Positions 8,169-17,519 of a DNA stretch of 64,000 nucleotides are shown piece after piece. Source of the stretch: Pseudomonas baetica (GTDB lineage Bacteria > Pseudomonadota > Gammaproteobacteria > Pseudomonadales > Pseudomonadaceae); NCBI RefSeq assembly GCF_019733355.1, contig NZ_JAIHLQ010000010.1, positions 115,788-179,787 of the forward strand. The letters run 5' to 3'. Position 1 is the first letter of the stretch; the number at the start of each line of letters is the position of its first letter. The notes under the pieces were generated by a model. The model worked only from the letters and a program-made list of their open reading frames with translations. It was not told where the DNA came from and did not search any database. The translations under genes were made by a program, and so were the position numbers.

Positions 8169-9593
8169 ATGACGCTTTATGTGAACCTCGCCGAACTGCT
8201 CGGCACGCGCATCGAACAAGGCTTCTACCGTCCGGGTGATCGCCTGCCGTCGGTGCGCGCCTTGAGCGTAGAACATGGCGTCAGTCTCAGCACGGTGCAG
8301 CAGGCTTATCGCGTGCTCGAGGACAGCGGCCTGGCCACACCGAAGCCCAAGTCCGGGTATTTCGTGCCGGTCGGTCGCGAGTTGCCGGAGCTGCCCGCCG
8401 TCGGGCGTCCGGCGCAGCGCCCGGTGGAGATCTCGCAGTGGGATCAGGTGTTGGAATTGATTCGCGCGGTGCCGCGCAAGGATGTGGTGCAACTCGGACG
8501 CGGGATGCCCGATATCACCTCGCCGACCATGAAACCGCTGCTGCGCGGACTGGCGCAGATCAGCCGCCGCCAGGGCATGCCCGGTCTGTATTACGACAAC
8601 ATCCACGGCACCCTCGAACTGCGCGAGCAGATCGCTCGGCTGATGCTCGACTCGGGTTGCCAGTTGAACGCCAGCGACCTCGTCATCACGACCGGTTGTC
8701 ACGAAGCGCTGTCCACCAGCATCCGCGCGATCTGTGAACCCGGTGACATCGTCGCGGTGGATTCGCCGAGCTTTCACGGCGCCATGCAGACCCTCAAAGG
8801 CCTGGGCATGAAAGCCCTGGAAATCCCCACCGACCCGCTCACCGGCATCAGCCTCCAAGCCCTGGAACTGGCGCTGGAGCAATGGCCGATCAAAGCCATC
8901 CAGATCACCCCAAACTGCAACAACCCACTGGGCTACATCATGCCGGAGTCGCGCAAACGTGCGTTGTTGACGCTGGCGCAACGCTTTGACGTGGCGATCA
9001 TCGAGGACGATGTATATGGCGAACTGGCCTACACCTACCCACGTCCGCGCACCATCAAATCCTTCGACGAAGACGGCCGCGTGCTGTTGTGCAGTTCATT
9101 TTCCAAGACACTGGCACCCGGGCTGCGTATTGGCTGGGTAGCACCCGGTCGTTATCTGGAACGGGTGCTGCACATGAAATACATCAGCACTGGCTCCACC
9201 GCGCCGCAACCACAGATTGCCATTGCCGAATTTCTCAAAGCAGGCCACTTCGAACCGCATTTACGCAGGATGCGCACACAATACCAGCGCAGTCGCGACG
9301 TAATGATTGACTGGGTCACGCGCTACTTTCCGGCGGGTACTCGCGCCAGTCGCCCGCAAGGCAGCTTCATTCTCTGGGTCGAATTGCCGGAGGGTTTTGA
9401 CACGCTGAAACTCAATCGAGCCTTGCATGATCAGAACGTGCAGATTGCGGTCGGCAGCATTTTTTCCGCCTCGGGCAAGTACCGCAATTGCCTGCGAATG
9501 AACTACGCTGCCAAACCGACACCGCAGATCGAAGAGGCGGTGCGCAAGGTCGGCGCGGCGGCCACCAGGCTGCTCGCCGAGGAAGGCAACTGA
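8169..9593 (+). CDS. MocR-family transcriptional regulator (GntR helix-turn-helix fused to aminotransferase-like domain)
   Basis: A 474-residue protein. Residues 1-75 are a GntR winged helix (GFYRPGDRLPSVRALSVEHG, STVQQAYRVLEDSGL). Residues about 100-465 are a class I aminotransferase fold with the PLP lysine in SSFSKTLAPGLRIGWV and supporting motifs ITPNCNNPLGYIMP and IIEDDVYGELAY. Such proteins normally use PLP plus an amino compound as effector rather than as enzyme. P. aeruginosa has an orthologue-like gene in the same general segment. It is divergent from the DUF1127 gene. Confidence 0.92.
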   Translation: MTLYVNLAELLGTRIEQGFYRPGDRLPSVRALSVEHGVSLSTVQQAYRVLEDSGLATPKPKSGYFVPVGRELPELPAVGRPAQRPVEISQWDQVLELIRAVPRKDVVQLGRGMPDITSPTMKPLLRGLAQISRRQGMPGLYYDNIHGTLELREQIARLMLDSGCQLNASDLVITTGCHEALSTSIRAICEPGDIVAVDSPSFHGAMQTLKGLGMKALEIPTDPLTGISLQALELALEQWPIKAIQITPNCNNPLGYIMPESRKRALLTLAQRFDVAIIEDDVYGELAYTYPRPRTIKSFDEDGRVLLCSSFSKTLAPGLRIGWVAPGRYLERVLHMKYISTGSTAPQPQIAIAEFLKAGHFEPHLRRMRTQYQRSRDVMIDWVTRYFPAGTRASRPQGSFILWVELPEGFDTLKLNRALHDQNVQIAVGSIFSASGKYRNCLRMNYAAKPTPQIEEAVRKVGAAATRLLAEEGN

Positions 9594-9602
9594 CACATAG
9601 GC

Positions 9603-9686
9603 TGTGGCGAGGGACCTTGCGCCCACTGGGCTGCGCAGCAGTCCTCCTCGTTCTCTGTAAAAGCGGGAGCAAGCCCCCTCACCACA
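9603..9686. repeat. Intergenic palindromic repeat with GTGGCGAGGG ends
   Basis: TGTGGCGAGGG at 9603-9613 is matched, with one mismatch, by the inverse CCCTCACCACA at 9676-9686. The interior contains CTGGGCTGCGCAGCAG. It resembles a second dispersed repeat type seen in fluorescent pseudomonads, and lies between convergent genes. Confidence 0.65.
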
Positions 9687-9731
9687 CCTGACGCTTCACT
9701 TCCCCTCATTTTTTAACCTAACAGCATGACC

Positions 9732-10271
9732 TTACTGACGAAAACTCAGCCGGGTTTCAAATCGGGTCAGGTCGCTGACCCGTGTGGCTGCCGAGGTGGC
9801 GTGCGCTTCCAGTTCCAGTTCGACTTCCAGGCTTCGGCCTTCAACACCCATTCCCGCGACCGCCGGTATCAGGCTGGCGCCAGGTTGCAGAGTGCGCGCA
9901 TCCGCCGCGGGGGCCTGCCCGTCACTGATCCAGTCGACCGCTTTACCGTCCACCCGCACGGTTAGCACCCGCACGCTGAGCGTGCCCGCACCAAAGCGGT
10001 ATTGCCCGGCATTAGCCGCTGGCGCGACCAGCGTCAAGCGCAACGGGCCTGGTTGTTCGCACTGGACGTTGGCCTGAGCACGACGCAATCCGAAACTCAA
10101 TGGATCACCCGGCGGTGACTGCGCCAGCAGTTGCCCGCGTGTCGTGCGGCCAAAATCGACGACGGCCGGGCCCAGTCTGACGCTGCAATCGGACCGGGCC
10201 TGCGCCCATCCCATGTGCGTCAACAGGCACAGCCATACAACCCCTGCTACTCGGTTTTTGATGCCGTGCAT
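9732..10271 (-). CDS. Minor fimbrial subunit / tip-like exported protein of the chaperone-usher cluster
   Basis: A 179-residue exported protein: signal peptide to about residue 26 (ends WAQA), then a beta-rich domain with paired cysteines (SDCSVRLGPAVVDFGRTTRG and ANVQCEQPGP). The pattern of a Cys near the mature N-terminus, a second Cys about 45 residues on and an aromatic/hydrophobic C-terminus (RFETRLSFRQ) fits pilin-like domains. It is last in the fimbrial operon, 14 bases after the usher gene, so it is likely a tip or minor subunit. No specific receptor can be assigned. Confidence 0.7.
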   Translation of the reverse strand: MHGIKNRVAGVVWLCLLTHMGWAQARSDCSVRLGPAVVDFGRTTRGQLLAQSPPGDPLSFGLRRAQANVQCEQPGPLRLTLVAPAANAGQYRFGAGTLSVRVLTVRVDGKAVDWISDGQAPAADARTLQPGASLIPAVAGMGVEGRSLEVELELEAHATSAATRVSDLTRFETRLSFRQ

Positions 10272-10285
10272 GGTGCTTTCCTTTT

Positions 10286-12727
10286 TCAGACAGTCCGGCA
10301 GAGGGCCTGCGCGGTTTCGTACAGCGCATAAGGGTCACGCGCCTCGCTCATGGCGAACTCCAGTCGACAGCGTTGACCGTCCGGAAGGCGCAGATACAGT
10401 TCGAGGTCAGGCTGTACGTCGGACAGAAAAATCTGTCCGGCACCCAGCACGCTGGTGATGTATTGCTCCTGTGCGTCGAACACGCCGAGCCCCTTGTCGA
10501 CCCACACGTTATCCACCGTGCGCACCTCTAACAGCACCCGCCGAGCCGTGACCATGTCGAACGCCAGGCGCGGCACCGCGCCACGTCCAGCCTCGACCTC
10601 CTGATAGGCGTTATGTACATCGACGTTGTGTCCCAGGCTGGCGGTGTCGATCTCCACACGCCCCTTGCTGTAGGCCGGCAGGCTGGCTGCCACGGCATGG
10701 CCGGAACGGTCGGTCCAGACCGGGCCCCGCGGGGTGATCAGGCGCACCCCGGCGCTGTCGCCCGCCTTGAGCAATGCGAAGGTCTCGCGCAGCGGATAAG
10801 GCGACAGCGTCACGCCGGCGTCATGCACCAGCGCACCGCCGCGCAGGCCGACGTCATAGCTCTCGTCACCGCTACCGCTGCGCGAGTAACCCGCATCCAG
10901 CTGACTGTATCGGGGCAACAGATTGACCCGCCCGTTGAAACCCGTTTGACCATTATCCGGCCGCTCGGCGCCGACGCTGTAGGCCAGGGTATCGCTGACT
11001 TGTTCGTTGAATCGCAGGCCGCTGCGCGTGCCGCCGACCGAGTCATTGCGCACGTAACCGCGCAACGTCCGCTGCGATCCCAGCGGTACACTCACGCTCA
11101 GATAAGCCGCCGTACCTCGGGCATCGTCCGCGACCCCGGCGATATCCCGCTCCAAGGTGAAAGAGACATTGGCCCGACGAATCATCTGCGACCAGGCAAC
11201 GGCGACCCGTGAGGTCGCCGTGCCGTCGAACATTGAAAACCGCGAGTAGCTGCCAGAGAAACCGCCCAGAGTCAGACTGCCCGCACTGAGGCTCGCACTC
11301 AGTTGATTGCGCACGCGCTGGAACGGCTGATCATCGCGCGGGTTCCACGCGGTGTCGGACAGCGTGCGGAAATCCCGGGTCTGCTGAGTCAGCGCCAGAC
11401 TGGCCGACAGCCTTTCGCCTAACAAACCATTCGCCGCCCACTGCACCTGGGTGCCGGACAGTGCTTGATCCTGGGCCCGCGACATCACCTGCCGACCGCT
11501 CAGTACGAGGCGCTCACCGACGGCGCCCTGCATCGCCCAACCCATCGATTGATAGCCGTTGCCGAACATCGCACCGGCCGTGGCCTGCCAGCGCGGGCTC
11601 AGGCGCCAGTCCTTACTGGCGGCAGCAAACGACGGTGCATCACGCGCGTCGCCGGCGTAGCGCCGCACCTTTCCCGCGGCCAGTCCATAGCCCGCCACCC
11701 TGCCCGGCAGCGCACTACGCCGTTGCGTCGCCGGGACAATAAAGCGCCGCTGCTGACCGTCCTCTTCGTGCACCGTGACCTCAAGATCCACGCTCTGACT
11801 GAGCAGTGGCAAACCCACCAGGGTGAAGGGGCCGCTGGGCACTAGGGTGGTATAGATCAGCGCACCGTTCTGGTTGACCTCGATTCTCGCGGCGGAGTAG
11901 GCAATGCCCTCGACTCTGGCTCCGGCGCTGTCCTCGTCCAGTTCCATCAGTGCCATCTCGGGCTGCACCTGAAAACCGTTGAATGCCTCACCGGAAAACA
12001 GCGGCGAGACCATGTTCAATTGCCCCAATTGAAGGTTGGCCTGATAGCGTTCCGAGGTGTGTGAAGCGTAGGCATACAGGTGTTCGAGGCTGCCCTGCCC
12101 GGCGAATTCGCTGTAAGCCTGACGGCTGCGAAAGGACCAGTCAGCCGTGTTCAAACCCAGTTCACTGTTGAGGCTGCGGTACTGGCTGGATTGCCCGGCG
12201 AACCGACTGCCGAGCAGCAAGGCATCGTAGTTGAACAGCCCGGCCGTACCGCCGTTGAAGAAACGCCGTTGCGCCGGATGATCGGGCAGCAGCGTATCGG
12301 TCGGCATCAGCAGATCGATGTGTTCCCGAGAAGGATCGGCTTGCACCACGGCTTGTGGAAACCGTCGGGCAAACAGTTCGCATCCCGAACCGGGCTCCGA
12401 CTCGACGTGATCCGCCCTGATGCCGCCACGCGCCAGCAAAAGCGGCGCGAAACACAGATCGCCTGCTGCATCGAACGTCACCCGCAACCGCCCCTTGGGC
12501 ACACCATTGACCGCCAGCGTTACGGTTTGCGCACCCTCGCGAAAACGCGGTGCCTGGCTGAAATACTCGGCCAGATGCGGATCCAGCCCGCGAGACCTGA
12601 GCACATCCTGATTGAACTGCACCGCGGCCGGCGCTGCCCGGGTGTCACTTGAAACGGCATGACGGTGCATCAGCGGACACACGCAAGTGATGACCAGCAA
12701 AACGCCAGCCCAGCGCCTCCCGTGCAT
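10286..12727 (-). CDS. Outer-membrane fimbrial usher (FimD/PapC family)
   Basis: An 813-residue usher. After the signal sequence comes the N-terminal domain VQFNQDVLRSRGLDPHLAEY, which in ushers binds chaperone-subunit complexes. It is followed by a long beta-barrel region (FRSRQAYSEF, NQNGALIYTTLVPSGPFTLV, LEVTVHEEDGQQRRFIVPAT) and C-terminal domains ending in a Cys-containing FAMSEARDPYALYETAQALC. It exports and polymerises the subunits encoded on either side. The start codon overlaps the chaperone stop (ATGA). It is on the short side for classical ushers and may lack a full plug or extra C-terminal domain, but the frame is intact. Confidence 0.9.
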   Translation of the reverse strand: MHGRRWAGVLLVITCVCPLMHRHAVSSDTRAAPAAVQFNQDVLRSRGLDPHLAEYFSQAPRFREGAQTVTLAVNGVPKGRLRVTFDAAGDLCFAPLLLARGGIRADHVESEPGSGCELFARRFPQAVVQADPSREHIDLLMPTDTLLPDHPAQRRFFNGGTAGLFNYDALLLGSRFAGQSSQYRSLNSELGLNTADWSFRSRQAYSEFAGQGSLEHLYAYASHTSERYQANLQLGQLNMVSPLFSGEAFNGFQVQPEMALMELDEDSAGARVEGIAYSAARIEVNQNGALIYTTLVPSGPFTLVGLPLLSQSVDLEVTVHEEDGQQRRFIVPATQRRSALPGRVAGYGLAAGKVRRYAGDARDAPSFAAASKDWRLSPRWQATAGAMFGNGYQSMGWAMQGAVGERLVLSGRQVMSRAQDQALSGTQVQWAANGLLGERLSASLALTQQTRDFRTLSDTAWNPRDDQPFQRVRNQLSASLSAGSLTLGGFSGSYSRFSMFDGTATSRVAVAWSQMIRRANVSFTLERDIAGVADDARGTAAYLSVSVPLGSQRTLRGYVRNDSVGGTRSGLRFNEQVSDTLAYSVGAERPDNGQTGFNGRVNLLPRYSQLDAGYSRSGSGDESYDVGLRGGALVHDAGVTLSPYPLRETFALLKAGDSAGVRLITPRGPVWTDRSGHAVAASLPAYSKGRVEIDTASLGHNVDVHNAYQEVEAGRGAVPRLAFDMVTARRVLLEVRTVDNVWVDKGLGVFDAQEQYITSVLGAGQIFLSDVQPDLELYLRLPDGQRCRLEFAMSEARDPYALYETAQALCRTV

Positions 12728-13434
12728 CAGTCCAGCACCAACGGCGCGTCAACGTGCTCGATGGCAAATCCGTAAGTGGTCACCGGGAACAATCGGACTT
12801 GTGTCGGCTGACGGCCTGGGTCGACGGTACCGCTCAACGTCAGTTGCTCACCGGGCAACACGTACGTGCGCCCCAGATCGATCACCTGCTCTCCCGGCAG
12901 CAAATTCACCGCGTGGCCAAGACGCACGACATACGGACTGGGATTACGCACCTGGACCACGCTGCCCTGGCGCGTCCAGACCAGATGTTTCCAGGGTTCG
13001 CGGTCGACCGGTAATTTGGCCGGGCGCAGGATGACGGGAATGTTCTGCCGCACGCTCAGGCTTACCTGGGCTTTGCCGGTCGAGTCTTGCGGCGCGATGC
13101 CCTCGAACACCACACGCTTGAGGCGCTCGGTTTGCAGCGGTTCGGCGCTGCGCAGGATGAACCGCACACGCTGCGTGGTCCCGGGTTCGACGCGCGCCAC
13201 CGGCGGCGTCAGTAATAACAGTGATTCGGTGTCTTGCGGCACGTCTTCGATGGAGGTGTGCAGCAGCGCCGGATGTGACTCGCTGTTGAGCACATTGATC
13301 CCTGCTTCACCGACGCCTTCATCGAGCACGACGACGGGCGTTTCGGGAACCATCCCCGCCGCCCGAACTGGATCGGGCACCCACAAAGAAACCAGCAACA
13401 TGCTGGCGATGGTGTTGCGCACAAAGGCGTTCAT
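12727..13434 (-). CDS. Periplasmic fimbrial chaperone (PapD-like)
   Basis: A 235-residue exported chaperone from the ATG at 13434, which has GGAG 6 bases upstream; the frame is open further upstream without a good start. Signal peptide to about residue 24 (PVRAAG). The PapD-like first domain has GINVLNSESHPALLHTSIED and TQRVRFILRSAEPLQTERLK, with conserved basic residues in the cleft, and SVRQNIPVILRPAKLP marks the interdomain strand. It caps pilin subunits by donor-strand complementation before usher delivery. It overlaps the usher gene by 4 bases, so the two are translationally coupled. Confidence 0.9.
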   Translation of the reverse strand: MNAFVRNTIASMLLVSLWVPDPVRAAGMVPETPVVVLDEGVGEAGINVLNSESHPALLHTSIEDVPQDTESLLLLTPPVARVEPGTTQRVRFILRSAEPLQTERLKRVVFEGIAPQDSTGKAQVSLSVRQNIPVILRPAKLPVDREPWKHLVWTRQGSVVQVRNPSPYVVRLGHAVNLLPGEQVIDLGRTYVLPGEQLTLSGTVDPGRQPTQVRLFPVTTYGFAIEHVDAPLVLD

Positions 13435-13597
13435 GTAAGGCTCCACAGGCAAGCGCGCAGACGCCATCAGCGCCGGACAACGAGCCAGCCGATTGTGTTG
13501 ATTGGAAATGACAAGCCTGGACGCCACCGAAGCCCATCGAGGGGTTCTGTGACTTATGCGGCACTGCCCGACCGCGGTTCGCGGCAGTGCCTTGCCC

Positions 13598-14257
13598 TCA
13601 GAGGTAGAGCAGTTCGAACGTCGCCGAACCGTTGAGTGAAATGTCAGAGGTAATCGGCAGACTCGACGTCGGGCCTATGACGGGCACCAGCGTCATGGGG
13701 AAGGTATGCACCATTCCGGGCAGAGGGCCTGCGGCCGTACTGCGCCCCCAGGAATAACGCAGGTTGCCCTCATAGTTTTTACCCAGGAGCGTGGCAGTCT
13801 CCGGTTCGCTCCAATTGGCGCTTGTACCTTGCTTGTACATCACACTCGACAACTCGCCATCGACGGAGGGTCTGCCGAATCGCAAGCCATAGCCGCCGAT
13901 CTTGTTGCCGTCCACCTCACCGATGCCGAAGATGTACATCTTCCAATCGGTGCCATCGACAACGATGCCCGGCCGTTGAGTATGGGCCTGGTTGTCATGC
14001 ACCTTGATGGCCATCGGCGCGGACGCCGAGCAACTGACGCTCAAGGTGATATTGCGGTTGGTCAGTTCGGTCTGACGATCGCGGTTCAGCGATGCGGCAG
14101 GGATGTTGCCCAGGTCTACCAAGTTGCCGCCGGAAAAAGCAGGGGTGCAGGAGGTCGGGATGATCGTCCCGGTAATGGTCAGATCTGTTGAGTCAGCCAT
14201 GACCAGTGCTGGACAGAGCGCGCTTGCAACAGCCATTGCACGAAAGGTATTACGCAT
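13598..14257 (-). CDS. Major fimbrial subunit-like protein (DUF1120 type)
   Basis: A 219-residue exported protein from the ATG at 14257 (GGAG about 10 bases upstream). Signal peptide to about residue 22 (LVMA). The mature part begins STDLTITGTIIPTSCTPAFS, with a pilin-like Cys, and a second Cys occurs in ITLSVSCSASAPMAIKVHDN. It ends in SLNGSATFELLYL, a hydrophobic C-terminal strand suited to chaperone pairing. This matches DUF1120 proteins, which accompany chaperone-usher systems. It is first in the operon and so probably the most expressed, with a long AT-rich leader before it. Confidence 0.8.
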   Translation of the reverse strand: MRNTFRAMAVASALCPALVMADSTDLTITGTIIPTSCTPAFSGGNLVDLGNIPAASLNRDRQTELTNRNITLSVSCSASAPMAIKVHDNQAHTQRPGIVVDGTDWKMYIFGIGEVDGNKIGGYGLRFGRPSVDGELSSVMYKQGTSANWSEPETATLLGKNYEGNLRYSWGRSTAAGPLPGMVHTFPMTLVPVIGPTSSLPITSDISLNGSATFELLYL

Positions 14258-14589
14258 GAAAATTCTCACTCCATAAGAATCGAAAGATGACATTCATCTG
14301 CGCTTTTTCTGAGTAAAAACAGGAAAGATCCTGCATCAGAATCAGCGCCGTCATTATTCCGATTGCTGTATAGGAGTGATGTAAGGCGAAGTAACAATCG
14401 ACACCGGAAAAATCGCTACAAGACGTAGCTGATGTGAGCCGGAAAATTCCTCAATCTGTTGAAGAACTTCCCTCCTGCCGACAGTCATAGACTACAAGCT
14501 GCTCTAGTTGGCGCGCCGGCTCCGCCGAATAACACGTCACGCCCGCCGTGCCATACTCCAGGCCCCGCCAACATTCGGAAAGATCTGAC
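14258..14589. promoter_or_regulatory. Divergent intergenic region between fimbrial operon and phospholipase D-like gene
   Basis: About 330 bases without a gene. It must hold the minus-strand promoter of the fimbrial operon and the plus-strand promoter of the lipoprotein gene. It is more AT-rich near the fimbrial side (14258-14410). I saw no clear operator, repeat or terminator in it. Confidence 0.5.
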
Positions 14590-16158
14590 TTGAGTTCCAG
14601 ACACGCCCTTGCGCTTGCACTGCTGGTCGCCCTGCTGCTGAGCGGGTGCACCACGCTCGATGTTCCCCGGACGCCAAGCCAGGCCCTGCCGGCGAAGGAA
14701 TCTGCATTCGGTCGTTCAATTCAAACGCAGGCGGCGCCCCATCAGGGACAGTCCGGCTTCCGCCTGCTGTCCAACAGCACCGAAGCGTTCACTGCCCGCG
14801 CCGAACTGATCCGCCACGCGCAAACCAGTCTCGACTTGCAGTACTACATCGTCCACGACGGCATCAGTACGCGGATGCTGGTTGAGGAACTGCTCAAGGC
14901 TGCCGACCGTGGCGTGCGCGTACGAATCCTGCTCGACGACACCACCAGCGACGGCCTGGACCAGATCATCGCCACGCTGGCGGCGCATCCGCAGATCCAG
15001 ATCCGCCTGTTCAACCCGCTGAATCTGGGGCGCAGCACTGGCGTGACCCGGGCGGCCGGGCGCCTGTTCAATCTGTCGCTGCAACACCGGCGAATGCACA
15101 ACAAGCTGTGGCTGGCGGACAACAGCGCGGCCATCGTGGGTGGGCGTAATCTGGGCGACGAGTATTTCGATGCCGAGCCAAACCTGAATTTCACCGACAT
15201 CGACATGCTCAGCATGGGACCTGTGGCCGAGCAACTCGGGCACAGCTTCGATCAGTACTGGAACAGCGCGCTGAGCAAACCGATCGAAGCATTTCTAACC
15301 AGCAAACCCTCAGCCAAGGATCTGCAGAACACCCGCACACGCCTGGAAGAATCGCTGGAGGACACCCGCAAGCAGAATCACGCGCTGTATCAGCAGTTGA
15401 TGAAGTTCAAGACCGAACCACGCATGGACATCTGGCGCAAGGAGCTGATCTGGGCCTGGAACCAGGCGCTGTGGGATGCACCGAGCAAGGTGCTGGCCAA
15501 AGCTGAGCCTGATCCGCAATTGCTGCTGACCACGCAACTGGCGCCGGAGCTGAAGGGCGTCAGCAAAGAACTGATCATGGTTTCGGCGTACTTCGTACCC
15601 GGCCAGCCAGGGCTGGTGTACCTGACCGGACGTGCCGACGCGGGCGTTTCGGTGCAACTGCTGACCAATTCGCTGGAAGCCACCGATGTGCCGGCCGTAC
15701 ACGGCGGCTATGCCCCCTATCGCAAAGCGCTGCTGGAGCATGGCGTGAAACTGTTCGAGTTGCGTCGCCAGCCCGGTGATGGTGGCGGCAGCGGCCCGCA
15801 TATTTTTTACAGCAAATCGTTTCGCGGCTCGGACTCCAGCCTGCACAGCAAGGCAATGATCTTCGACCGACAGAAGTCGTTCATCGGCTCATTCAACTTC
15901 GACCCGCGCTCAGTACTGTGGAACACCGAAGTCGGGGTGTTGGTGGACAGCCCTGAACTGGCCGAGCATGTGCGCGATTTGGCCCTGCAAGGCATGGCAC
16001 CGGCATTGAGTTACGAGGCAACGCTTGAGAACGGGCAGATTGTCTGGGTGACCGAGGACAACGGCCAGATGCACACCCTGACCAAAGAACCGGGGAGTTG
16101 GTGGCGACGGTTCAATGCGTGGTTCAGCACCACCGTCGGCCTTGAGCGAATGCTGTAG
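14590..16158 (+). CDS. Phospholipase D-superfamily lipoprotein (cardiolipin synthase C-like)
   Basis: About 522 residues from a TTG start at 14590 (GGAAAG about 7 bases upstream), which gives a clean lipoprotein signal ending LLLSGC. A GTG at 14548 is the alternative. Two HKD motifs are intact: HRRMHNKLWLADNSAAIVGG and SLHSKAMIFDRQKSFIGS, the second followed by FNFDPRS. LDLQYYIVHDGISTRMLVEE is typical of the YmdC/ClsC branch. These enzymes join phosphatidyl groups to make cardiolipin or act as phospholipases at the cell envelope. It lies in the same neighbourhood as the polyamine genes, without an obvious functional link. Confidence 0.85.
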   Translation: MSSRHALALALLVALLLSGCTTLDVPRTPSQALPAKESAFGRSIQTQAAPHQGQSGFRLLSNSTEAFTARAELIRHAQTSLDLQYYIVHDGISTRMLVEELLKAADRGVRVRILLDDTTSDGLDQIIATLAAHPQIQIRLFNPLNLGRSTGVTRAAGRLFNLSLQHRRMHNKLWLADNSAAIVGGRNLGDEYFDAEPNLNFTDIDMLSMGPVAEQLGHSFDQYWNSALSKPIEAFLTSKPSAKDLQNTRTRLEESLEDTRKQNHALYQQLMKFKTEPRMDIWRKELIWAWNQALWDAPSKVLAKAEPDPQLLLTTQLAPELKGVSKELIMVSAYFVPGQPGLVYLTGRADAGVSVQLLTNSLEATDVPAVHGGYAPYRKALLEHGVKLFELRRQPGDGGGSGPHIFYSKSFRGSDSSLHSKAMIFDRQKSFIGSFNFDPRSVLWNTEVGVLVDSPELAEHVRDLALQGMAPALSYEATLENGQIVWVTEDNGQMHTLTKEPGSWWRRFNAWFSTTVGLERML

Positions 16159-16188
16159 CCACGGCCAGAGGTATTCCCCCGCAAGCAT

Positions 16189-17334
16189 TCAGGCAGGCTC
16201 GGCCACCGCGCCAAACGCGCCTTGGCGCGACACCAGAATCACCAGGCCAAACGCCCCTGCCGCCATCAACAACGGCAGCGCATGGCCGCTGATCCACTGA
16301 CTGCCCGCCCCCGCCGCCAATGGCCCGACCAGGCAGCCAACGCCCCACAGTTGCGCGATGTGCGCATTGGCACGCACCAGCGCATCGTCGCGATAACGCT
16401 CACCGATGAGGATCAGCGACAGCGTGAACAGTCCACCAGCGCTGGCGCCGAACAGCACCCACAACGGCCAGATCAACAGCGTATCGATCAGCAACGGAAT
16501 CGCCAGACTCGACAGCAGCAACACGACGGCGCACCCGGTAAACAGCGTTCTGCGGGATAGACGATCAGCCAACGCACCAATCGGCAATTGCAGTAACGCA
16601 TCGCCGACCACCACGGTACTGACCATCGCCAGGGCGATTTCTGCGGTGAAGCCTTGGCGCAGGCAATAAACAGGCAGCAGCGTCAGGATCATCGCCTCGA
16701 ACGCCGCAAACAACGACACCGCCCAGGCAATCGCCGGCAGCTCGCGGGCGAAGCGCCACAGGTCACTGAACGTCACGCTGCTTGCTTCACTGCTCGGCGC
16801 ACCACTGCGGCCCAGCAACAGCAAGGGCGAAATTGTCAGTAACACCACACCGACCCAGAAGCCGTAATCGTTATCGGTGCCGAGCGCTCCCAGCAGCAAG
16901 GGGCCAGACAATTGGCTCAGCGCATAGCTGCTGCCATACAGCGCCACCAGCCGCCCGCGCCATTGCTCGACCACCAGTTGGTTGATCCAGCTCTCGCCGA
17001 GGATGAAAACGATGGTCAGGATCACGCCGATCATCAGCCGCAACACCAGCCAGATCGGATAGCTCGGCAACAGCGCCAGCAAACCGATCGACAGCGCCCC
17101 GGCCCACAGGCACAGACGCATGAGATTGGCCGTGCCGAAACGCGCCGCCAGATGACTGGAGATCTTCGCCCCCAACAGCACGCCAATCGCCGGCATCGCC
17201 GCCATCACGCCGATGGCGAAGGCGCCATAACCCCAACCCTCCAGACGCAACGACACCAGCGGCATGCTGACCCCCAAGGCCAGACCGACGCTCAAGACAG
17301 ACGCCAACACGGCGAAATACGTCGCCCAACGCAT
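16189..17334 (-). CDS. MFS transporter
   Basis: A 381-residue integral membrane protein with about 12 hydrophobic segments and the MFS loop GAKISSHLAARFGTANLMRL. The second half has GALADRLSRRTLF, a repeat of the same loop. The ATG at 17334 has AGGAG 9 bases upstream; the frame is open 12 codons further. P. aeruginosa also has an MFS gene beside kauB, so a role in amine or amino-acid transport is possible but unproved. It ends about 30 bases from the convergent phospholipase-like gene. Confidence 0.85.
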   Translation of the reverse strand: MRWATYFAVLASVLSVGLALGVSMPLVSLRLEGWGYGAFAIGVMAAMPAIGVLLGAKISSHLAARFGTANLMRLCLWAGALSIGLLALLPSYPIWLVLRLMIGVILTIVFILGESWINQLVVEQWRGRLVALYGSSYALSQLSGPLLLGALGTDNDYGFWVGVVLLTISPLLLLGRSGAPSSEASSVTFSDLWRFARELPAIAWAVSLFAAFEAMILTLLPVYCLRQGFTAEIALAMVSTVVVGDALLQLPIGALADRLSRRTLFTGCAVVLLLSSLAIPLLIDTLLIWPLWVLFGASAGGLFTLSLILIGERYRDDALVRANAHIAQLWGVGCLVGPLAAGAGSQWISGHALPLLMAAGAFGLVILVSRQGAFGAVAEPA

Positions 17335-17378
17335 GTTCCACGCTCCTGTGGATATTCTTGTTTTCACCACAAAACCAA

Positions 17379-17470
17379 TGTGGGAGCGAGCTTGCTCGCG
17401 AAGACGGTTTCACATTCAGCAGATGTGCTGACTGATACACCGCTTTCGCGAGCAAGCCCGCTCCCACAGG
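17379..17470. repeat. REP doublet (inverted pair, REPIN-like)
   Basis: TGTGGGAGCGAGCTTGCTCG at one end and the inverse CTTTCGCGAGCAAGCCCGCT at the other, with about 45 bases between. It lies between the KauB-like gene and the MFS gene, both on the minus strand. Confidence 0.92.
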
Positions 17471-17519
17471 GATCCGCGCTTCGTCAGAGAGCCCGGGACA
17501 ACCGGGCTCCCTCAAGGGT

